From Hungateiclostridiaceae bacterium UBA1305 (GTDB taxonomy: Bacteria; Bacillota; Clostridia; Acetivibrionales; DTU013): a DNA stretch of 64,000 bases. How positions within the stretch are numbered: position 1 is the first letter of the stretch; the number at the start of each line of letters is the position of its first letter. Shown here piece by piece: positions 8,939 to 18,052 of the stretch. The notes beneath the pieces are model-generated. The model was not told the origin of the DNA and searched no databases. It saw only the letters and a program-made list of their open reading frames with translations. The stretch lies in the NCBI GenBank assembly GCA_002307275.1, contig DBTX01000072.1:43637-107636 (forward strand). The letters run 5' to 3'. The position numbers were made by a program, and so were the translations under genes.

Positions 8939-10606
8939 GTGTCAAAAAACAAGAAGAAATTAAAGGTAATACCGCTTGGCGGCTTGCAGGAAATTGGGAA
9001 GAATATTACTGCATTTGAATACGGTGACGATATTATTGTCGTTGACTGTGGTCTTGCATTCCCGGAGGATGATATGCTGGGAATCGATCTGGTGATTCCG
9101 GATGTATCCTATCTGACAAAAAACAAAGATAGAGTAAGAGGAATTGTGCTGACGCACGGGCATGAGGATCATATCGGTGGCATGCCTTATATATTGCGGG
9201 ATATTAATGTTCCCGTTTACGGTACAAGGCTGACACTTGGCCTTTTAGCTTACAAACTTGAAGAGCATGGTCTTATGTCATCGACCAAGCTTGTAAATGT
9301 TGAACCGGGAGAAACCATTCAGATCGAATCGTTCAAGGTGGAATTCATCAGATCAACCCATAGCATAGCTGATACGGTTGCTCTAGCATTGCATACACCT
9401 ATCGGGGTTATAATACACACATCTGATTTTAAAATCGACTATACGCCGATAGAGGGACAGCCCATAGACCTGGCAAGGCTTGGAGAGCTTGGGAAGAAAG
9501 GTGTACTGCTGTTGATGTGCGACAGTACGAATGTAGAACGTCCGGGTTATACCATGTCTGAAAGAACTGTAGGTGAGACGCTGGAAGAGATATTCATGGA
9601 TGCTAAAAACAGGATCATCGTAGCCAGTTTTGCATCTAATGTACATAGAATCCAGCAAATTATAAATGCTTCGTACAAGTTTGGCAGGAAGGTAGCAGTT
9701 GTAGGCAGAAGTATGGTAAATGTCGTGAAGGTGGCTACAGAACTGGGGTATTTGGCGATACCTGAAGCAACCATGATAGATATCGATCAAATAGACAGGT
9801 ACCCGAATGAAAAAGTAGTGATCATCACCACAGGTAGTCAGGGTGAGCCAATGTCTGCCTTGTCCAGAATGGCAGCCTCCGAGCACAGGAAGATTGAGAT
9901 CCAGCCTGGAGACCTTGTTATTATTTCAGCCTCGCCGATTCCGGGAAATGAAAAATCCATATTCAAGGTTATCAATGAATTGTTTAAAAAGGGAGCGGAT
10001 GTCATTTACGAATCCCTTGCAGATGTGCATGTATCAGGACATGCGTGTCAGGAAGAATTGAAGCTGATACACAATCTTGTCAAGCCAAAGTTCTTTATGC
10101 CGGTCCACGGGGAATACAGACACCTGAAGCAGCATGCGAACCTGGCAAACAAGCTTGGAATGCCGATGGAAAATATATTTTTGATGGAGATCGGCAAAGT
10201 GCTTGAGCTTACGACGGATACTGCAAAGATCAATGGCAGCGTCACATCGGGAAGAGTCCTTGTTGATGGTCTGGGCGTGGGCGATGTGGGAAATATCGTC
10301 TTACGGGACAGGAAGCATCTTTCGCAGGATGGACTGATTGTAGTCGTTATTACGACTGAAAAAGAAACGGGACAGGTTATTGCAGGGCCTGACATTATTT
10401 CGCGAGGTTTTGTCTATGTCAGGGAATCTGAAGATCTTATAGATAAAGTAAGAGAAATCGTCAAAAAGACAATTATAAAATGTGAAGGGAAGAACAGGAA
10501 TGATTGGTCTTCAAAAAAGAGTATTATCAAAGATGAATTAAGAGATTATCTCTTTGAGAAGACAAAACGTAAACCGATGATTTTGCCGATTATTATGGAA
10601 ATATGA
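8939..10606 (+). CDS. rnj: Ribonuclease J
   Basis: Metallo-beta-lactamase/beta-CASP nuclease of 555 residues, with 5'-to-3' exonuclease and endonuclease activity in mRNA decay and rRNA maturation. The metal site HGHEDH is at 73-78, preceded by DCGLAFPEDD. Further family motifs are HTSDFK, MCDSTN, TTGSQGEP and VHGEYRH, and the C-terminal domain after about 450 is present. GTG 8939 lies 8 bases after GGAGG. It is a single gene here, not paired with rpoY as in bacilli. Length matches RNase J1/J2. Confidence 0.96.
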   Translation: MSKNKKKLKVIPLGGLQEIGKNITAFEYGDDIIVVDCGLAFPEDDMLGIDLVIPDVSYLTKNKDRVRGIVLTHGHEDHIGGMPYILRDINVPVYGTRLTLGLLAYKLEEHGLMSSTKLVNVEPGETIQIESFKVEFIRSTHSIADTVALALHTPIGVIIHTSDFKIDYTPIEGQPIDLARLGELGKKGVLLLMCDSTNVERPGYTMSERTVGETLEEIFMDAKNRIIVASFASNVHRIQQIINASYKFGRKVAVVGRSMVNVVKVATELGYLAIPEATMIDIDQIDRYPNEKVVIITTGSQGEPMSALSRMAASEHRKIEIQPGDLVIISASPIPGNEKSIFKVINELFKKGADVIYESLADVHVSGHACQEELKLIHNLVKPKFFMPVHGEYRHLKQHANLANKLGMPMENIFLMEIGKVLELTTDTAKINGSVTSGRVLVDGLGVGDVGNIVLRDRKHLSQDGLIVVVITTEKETGQVIAGPDIISRGFVYVRESEDLIDKVREIVKKTIIKCEGKNRNDWSSKKSIIKDELRDYLFEKTKRKPMILPIIMEI

Positions 10607-10737
10607 TTAGACGATTGCTGGTTCGATCCAAAGAATATTAAGAAAGTCCGTTGAGTAAAAATCAAAGGGGTGTCGAGCATTGAGCATCGGGTCCCTTTAA
10701 TTTTAAGCGGATTTACTTCGTAAATAATAGATAGTAA

Positions 10738-10780
10738 AAAAGAAGCGCTTCCTGTCAGCTTGACAGGAAGCGCTTCTTTT
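10738..10780. terminator. Strong bidirectional terminator between rnj and tyrS
   Basis: Near-perfect 17-bp stem AGAAGCGCTTCCTGTCA/TGACAGGAAGCGCTTCT with a GCT loop, A-run on the left and T-run on the right. It terminates both converging genes. Confidence 0.95.
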
Positions 10781-10817
10781 ACAAATGGACTTTTTGCATT
10801 AATAATTGCGGGCAACC

Positions 10818-12050
10818 TTATTTCGCAAGTAGGATCTTATGATATGTTTTTTTGCCTTTTTTAAGGATCAATTCTCCGTTTTCAAACAGGTCGCTGCTTA
10901 ATGAAAAATCGATCGATGAAACCACTGTTTCTCCGACATAAATCCCGCCCTGCTGGACCAATCTGCGGCCTTCCCCTTTTGAAGGCACAAGACCGGTTTT
11001 GAGGAGCAGGTCCAGAATATTCAATCCATTGGAGAGCTCGACGGCTGTAACTTCTGTAGAGGACATATCACTGGTATTGCCACCGCCGCCGAAGAGTGCC
11101 TCCGCAAGCTGCCTGGCCTTGCCGGCTTCGTCCTCGCCATGCACCAGCTTGGTCACTTCATATGCGAGAACCTTCTTGGCTTCATTGATTTGTTGATCCT
11201 TTAGTTCAGCCAGCTTCGAAATTTCATCCATAGGAAGGAAAGTAAGAAGTTTCAGGCATTTGATGACATCAACATCATCAATGTTTCTCCAGTACTGGTA
11301 AAAATCATATGGCGAGGTCTTCTGCGCATCAAGCCACAGAGCGCCTTTTTCCGTTTTTCCCATTTTCTTGCCTTCACTGGTGGTGAGCAGTGTGAAGGTC
11401 ATTCCATAGGATTCCTTCCCCTCAACGCGTCTGATCAGATCAATGCCGCCAAGAATATTCGACCATTGGTCATCACCGCCAAGCTCCATGATACAGCCGT
11501 ATTTCTTGTACAACATCAGAAAATCATAGCTCTGCATTAACATATAGTTGAATTCTATGAACGTGAGACCCTTCTCCATCCTGGACTTGAAGCAATCTGC
11601 CGTAAGCATCCTGTTAACGGAGAAGTATACTCCGATATCTCTCAGAAAATCAACATAATTAAGCTTGAGCAGCCAATCGGAGTTATCCACCATCAAAGCC
11701 CTGTCATTGGTAAAATCGATGAACTTTGAAAGCTGGTGCTTGAAATTGTCCGCATTGTGACGGATATCCTCAAGAGTCATCATCCTGCGCATGTCGGACT
11801 TGCCGGAAGGATCGCCTACCATTGCCGTTCCGCCGCCTATGATAGCAATCGGCTTATGCCCGGCTCTCTGCATGTGAGCCATTACCATCATCTGCAGGAA
11901 ATGCCCAACATGAAGACTGTCGGCTGTAGGGTCGAAGCCTATATAAAACGTTACCTTTTGTTTTTCAAGAAGTTTTTTTATTTCCTCTTCATGGGTAAGC
12001 TGGGCGATGAAGCCCCGTTCCTTGAGTATATCAAATACACTATTTGGCAT
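10818..12050 (-). CDS. tyrS: Tyrosyl-tRNA synthetase
   Basis: Class Ic synthetase of 410 residues. The Rossmann catalytic core has FYIGFDPTADSLHVGH (HIGH-like motif at 47-50) and the KMSKS-like loop KMGKT. The C-terminal S4-like RNA-binding region has GRRLVQQGGIYV. Length is standard for the bacterial TyrS type with a full C-terminal domain. AGAGGTAG precedes the start. It has its own promoter and only a 70-base spacer to tmcAL upstream, so no tyrosine T-box leader can fit, unlike in many Firmicutes. Confidence 0.97.
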   Translation of the reverse strand: MPNSVFDILKERGFIAQLTHEEEIKKLLEKQKVTFYIGFDPTADSLHVGHFLQMMVMAHMQRAGHKPIAIIGGGTAMVGDPSGKSDMRRMMTLEDIRHNADNFKHQLSKFIDFTNDRALMVDNSDWLLKLNYVDFLRDIGVYFSVNRMLTADCFKSRMEKGLTFIEFNYMLMQSYDFLMLYKKYGCIMELGGDDQWSNILGGIDLIRRVEGKESYGMTFTLLTTSEGKKMGKTEKGALWLDAQKTSPYDFYQYWRNIDDVDVIKCLKLLTFLPMDEISKLAELKDQQINEAKKVLAYEVTKLVHGEDEAGKARQLAEALFGGGGNTSDMSSTEVTAVELSNGLNILDLLLKTGLVPSKGEGRRLVQQGGIYVGETVVSSIDFSLSSDLFENGELILKKGKKTYHKILLAK

Positions 12051-12075
12051 TTTTCTACCTCTTTGTTTTTTGGCT

Positions 12076-12104
12076 ATTTTACCATATTGTTAAGCCTATT
12101 TCAA
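12076..12104 (-). promoter_or_regulatory. Promoter of tyrS
   Basis: On the minus strand: TTGAAA, 17 bases, TAAAAT, ending about 26 bases before the tyrS start codon. Confidence 0.5.
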
Positions 12105-12120
12105 GGCTGAATGGCCTAAA

Positions 12121-13383
12121 TCAGCTATTGTTATATATAACATTCCTGGTGAATTCACTGCCGGATTTTCTTAGCTCAGTAGTCCTGAAGGCAAGTACGT
12201 ACTGATCGGACGCATTGGTTTCAAGCTGAAGCATGGAAGTTACACAGGGGATATCGGAATTTTTGAAGTCGGAAGCTTTCGTTATTACTGGAAGCGCAGT
12301 GCAGTCCTTTATTGAGGAAAGCAATTGTCTGCCGGTATTATTTAAGCCAAGGATACGGATATAGGAAGGTCCGCCGTTTGAGTTGAATGTCTCAAACAAT
12401 CCGTCCGTCAGACCGGCAAGTGCACTGAACAAAATCCTTTGTATCCTGGTGCTCGTATAACGCCGTGTACAAACCGCATCCAGCAGTTCATCATAGGAGC
12501 CTGAGCTGTCGGCAGCCTGTTTGAATCTGTTCTCAAGCCCCTCTTCCATATATGGCAGTGCCTTGATTTCTTCAGTAGTCATTTTTCGAAGCGCAGATAA
12601 CAAAAGCTGTGAAAAATCTGATGACGTTACGGGACCTCTGCCAAGACCGAATTCACGTCCCAGCAGGTTAAGCGTCTGTTCGGGCACGGAGGCTTCCAGC
12701 TGCATTTTCGCTTCAGACCAGGGCTCTGTGCAGATTATCCTTCGTATTGCCGCGGCGCTGCTGAATTTTCCTGAAAGGCTGACAGAGCTATAGTCGCTGC
12801 TGTTTCTTCCGAGTGTCATGGGTTTTATTCTGCTATTAAGCTTTTTGAGCGCTTTCAGATATTCGATACCGAGAATGTTGTTAGGGCTTTTCAGACTCGT
12901 TGAAAGATTGTCTTCTCCGAATCGATTGGTGAGATAAGTTGAAAGCGCCTCCTGACGTGCGGCAGGAAATGATTTTCCGCTTGAGAGGGAAGCCTTCAAT
13001 GCAAGCTGGTAGTCCTGCGGTTCATCTCCTAGAATGCAGGCTGCTTCGGAAAGGCTTTCCAGATCACCGGACTCGCTGCCGAAACACATCATATCAACAG
13101 CACCGAGGCTATCAAGCAATTTTACCGCGCCATATGCAAAGAATTCAGCGCTGGCCATCGCATATGCAAAGGGAAGCTCGATGATCAGATCGATGCCATT
13201 TAGCAGGGCCATTTCAGTCCTGGCCCATTTGTCAATGATTGCGGGTTCTCCGCGCTGCGTGAAATTTCCGCTCATGACAGCTACGACACAGTCGGCACCG
13301 GTTATTTCTCGGGAAGTCTGAAGATGGTACAGGTGACCATTGTGGAACGGATTGTATTCAGCGACGATTCCCAGGACTTTCAT
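12121..13383 (-). CDS. tmcAL: tRNA(Met) cytidine acetate ligase TmcAL (YlbM)
   Basis: Protein of 420 residues matching YlbM/TmcAL, which uses ATP and acetate to form N4-acetylcytidine at the wobble base of elongator tRNA-Met. The N-terminal nucleotidyltransferase fold begins GIVAEYNPFHNGH, with FTQRGEP and IELPFAYA downstream; these form the ATP-binding core. The GRNSSDY segment is also family-typical. GGAGGGTAAA precedes the start. It lies upstream of tyrS on the same strand, giving two translation-related genes in a row. Assignment is by motif recognition. Confidence 0.9.
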   Translation of the reverse strand: MKVLGIVAEYNPFHNGHLYHLQTSREITGADCVVAVMSGNFTQRGEPAIIDKWARTEMALLNGIDLIIELPFAYAMASAEFFAYGAVKLLDSLGAVDMMCFGSESGDLESLSEAACILGDEPQDYQLALKASLSSGKSFPAARQEALSTYLTNRFGEDNLSTSLKSPNNILGIEYLKALKKLNSRIKPMTLGRNSSDYSSVSLSGKFSSAAAIRRIICTEPWSEAKMQLEASVPEQTLNLLGREFGLGRGPVTSSDFSQLLLSALRKMTTEEIKALPYMEEGLENRFKQAADSSGSYDELLDAVCTRRYTSTRIQRILFSALAGLTDGLFETFNSNGGPSYIRILGLNNTGRQLLSSIKDCTALPVITKASDFKNSDIPCVTSMLQLETNASDQYVLAFRTTELRKSGSEFTRNVIYNNS

Positions 13384-13423
13384 TTTACCCTCCGATGGTT
13401 CAATATGGGAGTACCATTTACCT

Positions 13424-13452
13424 ATTATACCCTAAGACCGGGTGACTAACAA
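13424..13452 (-). promoter_or_regulatory. Promoter of tmcAL
   Basis: Minus strand: TTGTTA, 17 bases, TATAAT, ending about 40 bases before the tmcAL start. Confidence 0.5.
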
Positions 13453-13535
13453 TAAAGTAAAAAACCGAATAGAAAATAAAAAAGCCATGATGTATAATAA
13501 ATTTATTGTACTGCTGAATAATGAAGGGGAATACG

Positions 13536-15986
13536 ATGGATAAAATCGCCGTTGTTGTGATAAATGGTACCACACGTGAGTTTGACAGGCAGTACCACTA
13601 CCTGATGCCGGAAAGTCTTTCCGACGCGCTTGCGGAAGGTATGAGGGTGATTGTCCCCTTTGGCGGCGGGAACAGCTTGAAGGAAGGGTATGTGTTCGGC
13701 TTTGCCGCCAGTTCTGATTATAAAAATCTTAAAAGCATAAAGAAAATAATTGATGCAAAGCCGGTATTGACGCCGTCACTGATTGAGCTAGCAATTTGGA
13801 TGAAGCAGAGATATATCTGCACCTATGCTGCAGCGATAAAATGCATGCTTCCGGCAGGTATCGGTGTAAAGAGCCTCAGCATTATCAAGCTGCTCAATAA
13901 TATCAGGGGATTACCTCCTTCCAAGCAGGCAATCATTGATACGCTGGCGGCTAATGAAAATGAACTTGAAGTAAATGAGTTGAAAGGACTATGCGGGGTA
14001 AAAAGCGGATTGAATGCCCATATCAAAGCACTGGAAGCAACCGGGATCATCAGAGTCAGCGAGCAGTATTCAACCGCTGTCCGGGAAAAGACGATCCGTG
14101 TGGCAAGCCTTGCCATGCCTTCAACGGAAGTGCTTGAAGATATTGAAAATGGCGTACTAAAACGCATTCAGCAAATAAAGGTCCTCGAAATGCTGCTTGA
14201 CAATGATTATATTGCAGTTGCGGATATCGTACGGTTTGCGTCGGTTTCACCCTCTGTGATCGATACGCTCAGAAGATCCGGTTACCTGTATTACAAAGAT
14301 ATCGAAGTGAAACGTGATCCGCTAAAGCACAGGACTATTGTGCCGACACAACCGCTTGAGCCTACGCAGGAGCAGGCAGCCGTGCTTGAAGCAGCTATCG
14401 CGGCAGTTGACAGGGGTTCGTTCAGTGAAATCCTGCTGCATGGAGTGACTGGCAGCGGAAAGACGGAGGTGTACCTGCAGCTGATAAGGCATGTCCTTGA
14501 TCAAGGCAGGCAGGCTATTGTTCTTGTGCCGGAAATATCACTGACACCGCAGATGATCGAACGGTTCAGAGGCAGATTCGGCGATCTTGTAGCCGTACAG
14601 CACAGCAGACTTTCACCCGGAGAAAGATATGACCAGTGGAGGCTCATCGGGAATGGCGAGGTCAAGGTGGTAGTCGGGGCACGTTCTGCTGTGTTTGCAC
14701 CTTTTGAAAAGCTTGGAATAGTAATAATAGACGAAGAACATGAGAATTCATATAAGTCTGAGACAACACCCAAATACAGCGCTGCACAGATAGCTGCCAG
14801 GAGATGCCTGCAGGATGGAGCGCTGCTGCTTTATGGATCAGCAACGCCATCCGTGGATACTTTTCAGAGGGCGCTGGATGGTAAGATAGGGTTATTAAAT
14901 TTAAAGGGCCGGGCGAATGCACTGGTGATGCCCAAAGTCGAAGTTGTCGATATGAGAAGGGAACTGGAGGAAGGCAACAGAACCATTTTCAGTACCAGGC
15001 TTTCTGAGGAAATAACCCGGAACATTAAAGCAGGACAGCAGACCATCCTGTTTCTGAACAGAAGAGGGTACGCCTCCTTCATATTATGCAGGAGCTGCGG
15101 CATCAGGCTGAAATGCAGGCACTGCAACATAACAATGACTTATCATTCGAATGACAACAGGCTTATCTGCCACTATTGCGGATATACCATCAAACTTCCG
15201 AGTACATGCCCGAGCTGCGGCAGTGTATCAATCAGGCAGTTCGGAACAGGTACCCAGAAGGTGGAGGAGGATCTGCAAAAATATTTTCCCGGCAGCTCTG
15301 TCATCAGGATGGATATGGATACTACAACTGGAAAGCACTCGCATGAGGAAATATTGGATGCTTTCCGTGAAAAAAACATAAATATACTGGTAGGTACCCA
15401 GATGATAGCAAAAGGACATGATTTCCCGAATGTGACGCTCGTAGGGGTGCTGGCGGCGGACAGCCTGCTTGGAATGGATGATTTCAGGGCATCCGAGAGA
15501 ACCTTCCAGCTGCTTACACAGGTCGCAGGCAGAGCAGGCAGGGGCAGTCTTCCCGGCAGGGTGGTCATACAGACCTACAATACTGAGGATTACAGCATCA
15601 CAGCCGCCTGCAGCCATGACTATCCTTCGTTCTTCAGACAGGAGTCCGATATCAGGAAAAGGTTGAATTATCCTCCTTTTACGAACATTGCCTGCATCAT
15701 CCTCAGCTCAGTCAATGACAAGCTTGCTTTTGAAAATGCAAAAGAAGTCGCAAGACTTCTTGCATCTCAGATCGTATCCGATGAAGGGGATGAACTGCTT
15801 CCAGGGCCTGTGAGAGCGCCGATTTCAAGGCTGCGCAACCGTTACAGGTGGAGGCTGGTGATGAAATGCAATTCAGTTGATAGATTGACAGCTATGCTTG
15901 CTGCAGCATCGGATACATTTCACGCATCAAAGGGAAGGAACGATGTTGAACTGAATATGGACATTAACCCCGCAAGTATGATGTAG
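13536..15986 (+). CDS. priA: Primosomal replication restart helicase PriA
   Basis: Superfamily 2 helicase of about 816 residues that reloads the replisome at stalled forks. It has an N-terminal 3'-DNA-binding domain (AVVVINGTTREFDRQYHY) and a winged helix region. Helicase motifs include Walker A GVTGSGKT (303-310) and DEEH box IIDEEHE. An eight-cysteine zinc-binding insertion starts at about 518 (CRSCG, CRHC, CHYCG, CPSCG), followed by helicase C motifs including QVAGRAGRG. ATG 13536 follows AAGGGGA by 5 bases; ATG 13521 has no site. The stop codon TAG overlaps the first base of a downstream repeat copy. It heads the priA-def-fmt-rsmB gene order common in Firmicutes. Confidence 0.96.
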   Translation: MDKIAVVVINGTTREFDRQYHYLMPESLSDALAEGMRVIVPFGGGNSLKEGYVFGFAASSDYKNLKSIKKIIDAKPVLTPSLIELAIWMKQRYICTYAAAIKCMLPAGIGVKSLSIIKLLNNIRGLPPSKQAIIDTLAANENELEVNELKGLCGVKSGLNAHIKALEATGIIRVSEQYSTAVREKTIRVASLAMPSTEVLEDIENGVLKRIQQIKVLEMLLDNDYIAVADIVRFASVSPSVIDTLRRSGYLYYKDIEVKRDPLKHRTIVPTQPLEPTQEQAAVLEAAIAAVDRGSFSEILLHGVTGSGKTEVYLQLIRHVLDQGRQAIVLVPEISLTPQMIERFRGRFGDLVAVQHSRLSPGERYDQWRLIGNGEVKVVVGARSAVFAPFEKLGIVIIDEEHENSYKSETTPKYSAAQIAARRCLQDGALLLYGSATPSVDTFQRALDGKIGLLNLKGRANALVMPKVEVVDMRRELEEGNRTIFSTRLSEEITRNIKAGQQTILFLNRRGYASFILCRSCGIRLKCRHCNITMTYHSNDNRLICHYCGYTIKLPSTCPSCGSVSIRQFGTGTQKVEEDLQKYFPGSSVIRMDMDTTTGKHSHEEILDAFREKNINILVGTQMIAKGHDFPNVTLVGVLAADSLLGMDDFRASERTFQLLTQVAGRAGRGSLPGRVVIQTYNTEDYSITAACSHDYPSFFRQESDIRKRLNYPPFTNIACIILSSVNDKLAFENAKEVARLLASQIVSDEGDELLPGPVRAPISRLRNRYRWRLVMKCNSVDRLTAMLAAASDTFHASKGRNDVELNMDINPASMM

Positions 15987-16130
15987 AACCAAGGGGACGG
16001 TTCCTCTGGTTTGCGGAGAACCAAGGGGACGGTTCCTCTGGTTTGCGACCGTGACAGGGGACTGTCTCTTGTCACGCACAATGGCCGCTCCTGCATTGGA
16101 GAGAACCCTGTCAAAGAGGGGACGGCTCTC
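15985..16130. repeat. Cluster of GGGGAC-type palindromic repeats
   Basis: Two identical 31-bp copies (15985-16015, 16017-16047) start AGAACCAAGGGGACGG and end TCTGGTTTGCG. Each is palindromic around GGGGACGGTTCC. A third, diverged hairpin GTGACAGGGGAC/GTCTCTTGTCAC lies at 16051-16074, and a fourth related stretch (GAGAACC...GGGGACGGCTCTC) at about 16098-16128. Related sequence occurs at 2364-2382 and 43674-43714. The remaining spacer to 16293 has no gene. Confidence 0.75.
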
Positions 16131-16293
16131 TTGCTTCCAAAGATGCGCTTCAAACCTGCAACCCTGCACTGCTCATACTTTATTAATTGCGTAACTTTTG
16201 TTGGAAATCCAAAAATTTTTTTCACTGTATATAGTTGCGGATTGTTTTGATATAATGTAAGGAGGCACACTGAAAGAGCAGAGATCAGACACA

Positions 16294-16380
16294 AGAAGTC
16301 AGAAGTCAGAAGTCAGAAGTCAGAAATCAGAAATCAGAAATCAGAAATCAGAAATCAGAAATCAGAAATCAGAAATCAGA
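16294..16380. repeat. Heptanucleotide tandem array
   Basis: Four AGAAGTC units followed by eight AGAAATC units, 12 x 7 bp, plus a partial AGA. It sits between priA and def, about 165 bases before the def start. The sharp switch between the two unit types suggests stepwise expansion. Not CRISPR: there are no spacers. Confidence 0.9.
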
Positions 16381-16544
16381 TATAAGTCTTCCGCTGATGT
16401 AATATACAATTCTGTTCTCTAGTGTCTGGTTTCTATTCTCTGAAGTTTAAGAATGTCCCCTTTTGACGCTACAGCAATTGGGATGCTAAGGCGGGTTTGG
16501 AAGCTGAAGTAACCGGGACGCCGAAAAAAGATATGGAGGGTTTT

Positions 16545-17015
16545 ATGGCAATCAGGAACATCAGGAAAGACGGCGATGAAATATTAAGAAAGAAATCAAA
16601 AGAAGTTGATGCAATAAATGATAAAATACGTATTTTGTTGCAGGATATGGCTGATACTCTATACAAGGCTGAAGGAGTCGGTTTGGCCGCACCGCAGGTA
16701 GGCGTGCTTAAAAGGGTCGTGGTCATTGATGTGGGAGAAGGGCTGCTCGAACTTGTGAATCCGGTATTCCGGAGCCAATCAGGACAACAGGTTACGACGG
16801 AAGGCTGCCTTAGCGTTCCCGGAGTTTGGGGGGAATTGAATCGACCTTCTCATGTGGTTGTTGAAGCTCATAACGGGAAGGGAGAAAAGGTCGTTATCGA
16901 AGGGGAGGGCCTTCTGGCAACGGCGCTCTGCCACGAACTCGACCACCTTGAAGGAATATTGTTCAAGGATAAGGCGATACGAATCCTTGACCCTGAAGAT
17001 TTAAAGGGAGAGTAA
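16545..17015 (+). CDS. def: Peptide deformylase
   Basis: Metalloenzyme of 156 residues that removes the formyl group from nascent N-terminal Met. All three motifs are intact: GVGLAAPQ (44-51), EGCLS (86-90, metal ligand Cys88) and HELDH (130-134, ligands His130/134 and catalytic Glu). ATG 16545 lies 4 bases after GGAGGG. Longer in-frame starts (TTG 16497, ATG 16533) would overlap that site. It lies 8 bases before fmt, pairing deformylation with formylation. Confidence 0.96.
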   Translation: MAIRNIRKDGDEILRKKSKEVDAINDKIRILLQDMADTLYKAEGVGLAAPQVGVLKRVVVIDVGEGLLELVNPVFRSQSGQQVTTEGCLSVPGVWGELNRPSHVVVEAHNGKGEKVVIEGEGLLATALCHELDHLEGILFKDKAIRILDPEDLKGE

Positions 17016-17023
17016 TTCATATA

Positions 17024-18052
17024 ATGAGGATAATATTTATGGGTACGCCGGAATTTGCCGTGCCGTGCCTGGACATACTTGTGAATAACGGCTATGATGT
17101 CATCGCTGTCATAACGCAGCCGGACAAGCCTTCCGGCAGAAAACAGAGCCAGCTTAAAGCTCCGCCTGTAAAGGAAGCTGCCATTGCACACCGTATCAAT
17201 ACAATTCTGCAGCCGGTGAAGGTAAAGACGCCGGAATTCCTGAATGAGATAAAGGGTCTGAAACCGGATTTGATCGTCACTGCAGCATATGGCAGGATCC
17301 TGACCAAAGCAGTGCTCGATGTGCCGCGCCTTGGCTGCATAAACGTGCATGGCTCCCTGCTTCCCAAATACAGAGGGGCAGCACCTATTCAATGGGCATT
17401 GATCAATGGCGACAGCACGACAGGCATTACTACGATGTTTATGGACGAGGGCATGGATACAGGCGATATTCTGTTAACAAAGGAATTGGCCATTACTCCG
17501 GATATGAACGCGCAGGAACTCTATAATAGTCTGATGCTCCTTGGCGCACAGGCATTGCTGGAGACCATGAAGGGCTTGGAAAAAGCCACTTTATTGAGGG
17601 TGCCCCAGGATCATTCCAAAGCAGTGAATATACCCATCATGACCAGAGAAACCGGTTTGATTGACTGGAACAGCAGTGCAGTACAGATACACAATCTTGT
17701 CAGGGGTACAAATCCGTGGCCTGGAGCATACACCTTCTACAAGGGTGAAAGAATGAAGGTGTGGAAGACGGCATCACCAGAGGATTATTCAGGGAGGAAA
17801 AGGGAATCGGACCTGAAGGAAACGCAAATAAATGAAGTAAAAATAAATGAAGTGGAAATAAATGATGTGCAAAAAAAATGGGAGAACTCCGGAGTAAGAA
17901 ATGGTACGATCCTGAAAATATTGAAGGATCGTATGATCGTTTCAACTGGAGAAGGCTGCCTCAGTATTATTGTATTGCAGATGGAAAACTCAAGGAGGAT
18001 GAATATTTCCGAATGCGGACATAATATGGACGAAGGTGAAGTTCTTGGATAA
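17024..18052 (+). CDS. fmt: Methionyl-tRNA formyltransferase with repeat insertion
   Basis: Formylates initiator Met-tRNA using 10-formyl-THF. Protein of 342 residues. The N-terminal Rossmann domain has MGTPEFAVP and the active-site loop INVHGSLLPKYRGAAPI (Asn107, His109), followed by DEGMDTGDIL with Asp145. The C-terminal OB-like domain (from about 210) is interrupted at about 252-288 by a charged insertion with a triplicated INEV-type pentapeptide (269-283), encoded by three 15-bp repeats at 17828-17872. The rest of the domain resumes at GTILKIL. It overlaps the DUF116 gene by 8 bases. Confidence 0.95.
   Translation: MRIIFMGTPEFAVPCLDILVNNGYDVIAVITQPDKPSGRKQSQLKAPPVKEAAIAHRINTILQPVKVKTPEFLNEIKGLKPDLIVTAAYGRILTKAVLDVPRLGCINVHGSLLPKYRGAAPIQWALINGDSTTGITTMFMDEGMDTGDILLTKELAITPDMNAQELYNSLMLLGAQALLETMKGLEKATLLRVPQDHSKAVNIPIMTRETGLIDWNSSAVQIHNLVRGTNPWPGAYTFYKGERMKVWKTASPEDYSGRKRESDLKETQINEVKINEVEINDVQKKWENSGVRNGTILKILKDRMIVSTGEGCLSIIVLQMENSRRMNISECGHNMDEGEVLG

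Noticed and set aside
12051..12120. Tyrosine T-box leader for tyrS
   Set aside because: Only 70 bases separate tyrS from tmcAL and a promoter fits inside them; no T-box AGGGTGGNACCGCG-like element is present.
16294..16380. Heptamer array considered as a CRISPR remnant
   Set aside because: Units are 7 bp, contiguous, with no spacers and no cas genes in the window.
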